From contig NZ_JONK01000025.1 in NCBI RefSeq assembly GCF_000711885.1, positions 1 to 64,000 on the forward strand: 64,000 bases of DNA, given 5' to 3'. A program made the translations under genes and the position numbers. This document shows, in pieces, positions 61,338 through 64,000 of the stretch. The notes below the pieces were generated by a model that was not told the origin of the DNA, did not search any database, and worked only from the letters and a program-made list of their open reading frames with translations. Numbering within the stretch: position 1 is the first letter of the stretch; each line of letters begins with the position of its first letter. The stretch is from Chromobacterium haemolyticum DSM 19808. Its GTDB lineage: Bacteria > Pseudomonadota > Gammaproteobacteria > Burkholderiales > Chromobacteriaceae.

Positions 61338-63398
61338 TCAGAAATCCTTGGCCAGCCGCAGAGCGTCGTAGAGCGCGCCGTGGATGTTGTGCATGGAGAC
61401 GCAGTCGCCTACGCGGAACAGCAGGAATTCCCTGGCCGCGAGCGGCCAGTCCAGACAGGGCTGCGGCTCGGCGGCGAACAACGCCCGCACATCGGTCTGA
61501 CCGCGGTTTCGCGACAAGGGCTTCAGTTGCCCGTACAGGGCGTCGTCCGGCAGAACGCCGTTGTCTATCACCACCTGGTCCACCGCCCGCTCTTCCAGCG
61601 CTTCGGTGTATTCGTTGCGCAGCACGGCGATTTTCTTGTCGCCTTCGGCGTACACCCCCTCCAGCCAGACATTGGGGGTGGGGATGATGCCTTGGGCGTA
61701 CAGGCGGCGGTAGAAGATAGGAAAGGTGGTGCCGCCGGTGTCGTCGCCCACCTTCACGTCCGGCGTGGCGATTTCCACCGTGCTGCCGCGGCTGGCCAAA
61801 TAGTCGGCGACGCCGAAGCCGGCGTGGGTGCCCAGCGCGTCGTAAACCAGCACGTTGCGAGCCGGCTCCACCTGGCCGGACAAGATATCCCAGCTGCCGA
61901 CGGCCAGCCCCTCCGCCACGCCCCAGGCCGGCACCTGGCCGGTATGCGGCCGGCCGCCGGTGGCCAGTACCACGATATCCGGCCGTTCGTCCATGATCAT
62001 GGAGCGGTCCGCTGTCGTGCTCAGCCGGCGGTCCACGCCCAGGCGCTGGGTTTCCATGTCCAGCCAGCGCACGATGCCGGCCATTTGTTCGCGCTGCGGC
62101 GCGCGCGCCGCCAGCAGGATCTGACCGCCCACCTGCGGCTGCCTCTCGAACAGCACCACCTCGTGCCCGCGCTCGCGCGCCACCCGCGCCGCCTCCAGCC
62201 CGGCCGGCCCCGCGCCCACCACCACTACCCGGCGCTGCCGCGCCGCCCGCGAGATAAGATGGGGCATGGTGGACTCGCGGCTGGTGGCGGCGTTCTGGAT
62301 GCACAGCACATCCTGGCCGTAGTACTGGCGGTCTATGCAGTAATTGGCGCCCACGCACTGGCGGATCTGGTCTTCCTTGCCGTCGCGGATCTTGATCACC
62401 AAATACGGGTCGGCCATGTGGGCGCGGGTCATGCCCACCATGTCCACCATGCCGGCGGCCAGGATGCGCTCCGCCTGCACTGGATCGCGTATGCTCTGCG
62501 CGTGCATCACCGGCACCTTGGACACCGATTTGATGCCGGCGGCCAGGTGCACGAAAGGCTCGGGCGGCAGCGCCATCGGCGGCATGCAGTTGGCCAGGCT
62601 GTTGTGGGTGTCCGCGCCGGAGCCTATCACCGACAGATAGTCGATCAGCCCGGTTTCGGACATGGCGGCGGCAATCTCCTTGAGCATGTCGTGACTAAGG
62701 CCGTCTTCGTGGAATTCATCGCCGCTCATGCGCAGACCGACGCAGAAGTCCGCGCCCACCTCGGCGCGCACCGCTTGCAGCACCTCCATGCCGAAGCGCA
62801 GCCGGTTTTCCAGGCTGCCGCCCCATTCGTCGTCGCGCTGATTGGTGCGCGGGCTCCAGAACTGGTCGATCAAGTGCTGGTGGGCGGCGGCGATCTCGAT
62901 GCCGTCCAGGCCTGCGGCCTTGACCCGCCGCGCCGCCAGCGCGAAGTCCGCGATCACGCGACGAATGTCCTCCACCTCCATGATCTTGGCGTTGCCGCGG
63001 TGCACCGGCTCGCGCACGCCGGAGGGGCTGAGCAGATGCGGCCAGTGCTCGCCCTGAAAGCTGGAGCGCCGCCCCATGTGGGTAGCCTGGATCATGATCT
63101 TGGCGCCGTGGCGGTGCATGGCTTCCGCCAGCCGCGCCAGCGGTTCTATCACCGCATCGCTGGTCAGGTTCACCGATTTCCACCAGCCCTGCGGGCTGTC
63201 GATGGACACCGGACTGGAGCCGCCGCAAATCGCCAGCGCCAAACCGCCCTTGGCTTTTTCTTCGTAGTAGCGGATGTAGCGCTCGCCCGGCAGGCCGCCG
63301 GCTTCGGCGTAGACCTCGGCGTGGGCGGTGCTCACGATGCGGTTACGCAAGGTCAGCCGGTTCAGGGTGATGGGTTCGAACAAATGCGGGTAAGACAT
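61338..63398 (-). CDS. dgcA: Dimethylglycine catabolism flavoprotein (OYE-like)
   Basis: A 686-residue protein of the trimethylamine dehydrogenase/2,4-dienoyl-CoA reductase group, which demethylates dimethylglycine to sarcosine with release of formaldehyde. N-terminal FMN TIM barrel (LFEPITLNRLTLRNRIV, EIAAAHQHLIDQFWSP), then a 4Fe-4S-type motif CVGANYC...LC (C348, C354, C366), then a C-terminal NAD/FAD-binding domain (VVVVGAGPAGLEAARVA). The second cluster Cys of trimethylamine dehydrogenase is Ala351 here. Start ATG at 63398 with AGGAG upstream. Confidence 0.93.
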   Translation of the reverse strand: MSYPHLFEPITLNRLTLRNRIVSTAHAEVYAEAGGLPGERYIRYYEEKAKGGLALAICGGSSPVSIDSPQGWWKSVNLTSDAVIEPLARLAEAMHRHGAKIMIQATHMGRRSSFQGEHWPHLLSPSGVREPVHRGNAKIMEVEDIRRVIADFALAARRVKAAGLDGIEIAAAHQHLIDQFWSPRTNQRDDEWGGSLENRLRFGMEVLQAVRAEVGADFCVGLRMSGDEFHEDGLSHDMLKEIAAAMSETGLIDYLSVIGSGADTHNSLANCMPPMALPPEPFVHLAAGIKSVSKVPVMHAQSIRDPVQAERILAAGMVDMVGMTRAHMADPYLVIKIRDGKEDQIRQCVGANYCIDRQYYGQDVLCIQNAATSRESTMPHLISRAARQRRVVVVGAGPAGLEAARVARERGHEVVLFERQPQVGGQILLAARAPQREQMAGIVRWLDMETQRLGVDRRLSTTADRSMIMDERPDIVVLATGGRPHTGQVPAWGVAEGLAVGSWDILSGQVEPARNVLVYDALGTHAGFGVADYLASRGSTVEIATPDVKVGDDTGGTTFPIFYRRLYAQGIIPTPNVWLEGVYAEGDKKIAVLRNEYTEALEERAVDQVVIDNGVLPDDALYGQLKPLSRNRGQTDVRALFAAEPQPCLDWPLAAREFLLFRVGDCVSMHNIHGALYDALRLAKDF

Positions 63399-63411
63399 GG
63401 CCGGCTCCTGG

Positions 63412-63945
63412 TTACAAAGGGTGGACCGAAAACGCGCAATACGGCGCGCCCTGCCCAGCGCACTGGCTTTCGCGGCTGACGGTGCGGTAGTCGCGCCCCA
63501 GACTTTCCCCCACCCAGTCCATCGCTCCGGCGAACCAGCCGGCGAAGAGATAGCAGGCCATGTGCTCGCTTTGCGGCGCGCCGGCCTCGCCCTGGGCCAG
63601 CACGAAGCAGGAGTGGTCCAGCCGGATGTGGGCATTGCCGCTAGCTACATCCGCCTCCAAAAAGCGGAAGCGGCCCCAGCCGCGCAAAGACAGCCGGCTC
63701 AGATAGTGCTCGAACACCGCCAGACCGGTCAGCCCGTGGGTGGCCGCTTCGCTGGCGCACCAGTAGTGGGCGGAACGATGTCCGGCCTGGTAGAGCGCGT
63801 CCGCGTACGGGTAACGGCCCAGCGCGGCCTCCATGGCCAGGTGGTTGTTGATGAAGAAATGACGCGGCACATACAACATGGGCAGGCCATTGGTGCGCCA
63901 GACGCCGCTGTCGGGGTCCACATCGATGGGAAGTTGCGGTTGCAT
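63412..63945 (-). CDS. V4R/DUF5943-like protein heading the dgc operon
   Basis: A 177-residue cytoplasmic protein. The C-terminal half carries a V4R-like end, ESQCAGQGAPYCAFSV, with two Cys spaced as in 4-vinyl-reductase domains; upstream is GHRSAHYWCASEAATHGLTG. In Pseudomonas a similar gene precedes dgcA, and its function is unknown. A ligand-binding or methyl-carrier-like role is possible but unproven. AGGAGAACGGC precedes the ATG at 63945. Confidence 0.72.
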   Translation of the reverse strand: MQPQLPIDVDPDSGVWRTNGLPMLYVPRHFFINNHLAMEAALGRYPYADALYQAGHRSAHYWCASEAATHGLTGLAVFEHYLSRLSLRGWGRFRFLEADVASGNAHIRLDHSCFVLAQGEAGAPQSEHMACYLFAGWFAGAMDWVGESLGRDYRTVSRESQCAGQGAPYCAFSVHPL

Positions 63946-63957
63946 GCCGTTCTCCTG

Positions 63958-64000
63958 GAAACCTGTTCAAAGCCTGCTACGGTTCGGCGATACGGCGTTG
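63958..64000 (-). repeat. Dispersed GCCTGTTCAAAG element, cut by window end
   Basis: AACCTGTTCAAAGCCTGC, then GGCGATACGGCGTTG, is the reverse complement of the right end of the element. It lies upstream of the V4R-like gene, 12 bases from its start codon. Confidence 0.8.

Noticed and set aside
61335-63479. A 714-codon plus-strand open frame opposite dgcA
   Set aside because: Antisense to a clear flavoprotein, and its His/Gln/Gly-rich composition is typical of a frame shadow.
1-64000. tRNA, rRNA, prophage or intact insertion-sequence genes
   Set aside because: No clover-leaf-like segment, rRNA motif, integrase or transposase frame was recognised on either strand; the only mobile-like sequences are the small inverted-repeat elements.

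Overview
The window looks like chromosomal DNA of a high-GC, motile, aerobic betaproteobacterium. Chromobacterium or a close relative in the Neisseriales is my best guess. The reasons are protein flavour, a peroxiredoxin-glutaredoxin gene next to a dihydrolipoamide-dehydrogenase-like gene (a pairing I remember from Neisseria), a Trk potassium system, motAB, and a Pseudomonas-like glycine betaine catabolic set. I see no rRNA, tRNA, CRISPR array, prophage or intact insertion sequence. Genes are densely packed and mostly in tight operons.

Layout. 1-6 kb: two paralogous TonB-dependent receptors and the start of a TonB-like energy transducer. 6-11.5 kb: a sensor kinase and response regulator, a DUF2861-like exported protein and a secreted glycosidase-like protein, probably one envelope-stress locus of the VxrAB/WigKR type. 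11.6-13.1 kb: an LplT-like MFS transporter and a convergent 41-residue membrane protein. 13.4-15.7 kb: disulfide reductase and Prx-Grx fusion. 15.8-21 kb: trkA, a VOC-family gene (yaeR), trkH and slt. 21-24.6 kb: NDUFA9-like SDR, CCA-adding enzyme and PrpF-like isomerase. 24.6-30.8 kb: motA-motB followed on the same strand by a methyltransferase, an HDOD-GAF protein, an RNA methyltransferase, an SRPBCC-like protein and a rhomboid protease. 31-38.3 kb: a putrescine catabolic locus (ald, puuD-, puuA- and spuC-like genes) divergent from puuR and puuC. 38.4-42.7 kb: two paralogous solute-binding proteins, a histidine phosphatase, azoR and its LysR regulator.

43-64 kb is the largest coherent system and lies entirely on the minus strand: a glycine betaine to CO2 module. 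In transcription order it has a V4R-like protein, dgcA, dgcB, etfA, etfB, gbcA and gbcB; then the cbcV and cbcW transporter genes, the regulator gbdR and the binding protein cbcX; then fdhA (formaldehyde dehydrogenase), an unknown exported protein, and fdsG, fdsB, fdsA and fdsD (NAD-dependent formate dehydrogenase). Betaine is imported and demethylated. The released formaldehyde is oxidised to formate and then to CO2 with gain of NADH. Sarcosine oxidase and the formate dehydrogenase chaperone fdsC are not in the window.

The most unusual non-coding feature is a dispersed ~136-bp element with 12-bp terminal inverted repeats (GCCTGTTCAAAG). It occurs in about eleven full, deleted or degenerate copies, nearly all placed against the stop codons of genes and at most operon borders of the betaine module. 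A second inverted-repeat element (CCGCTAACAAAA) is packed beside two of these copies next to the fdsD stop codon.
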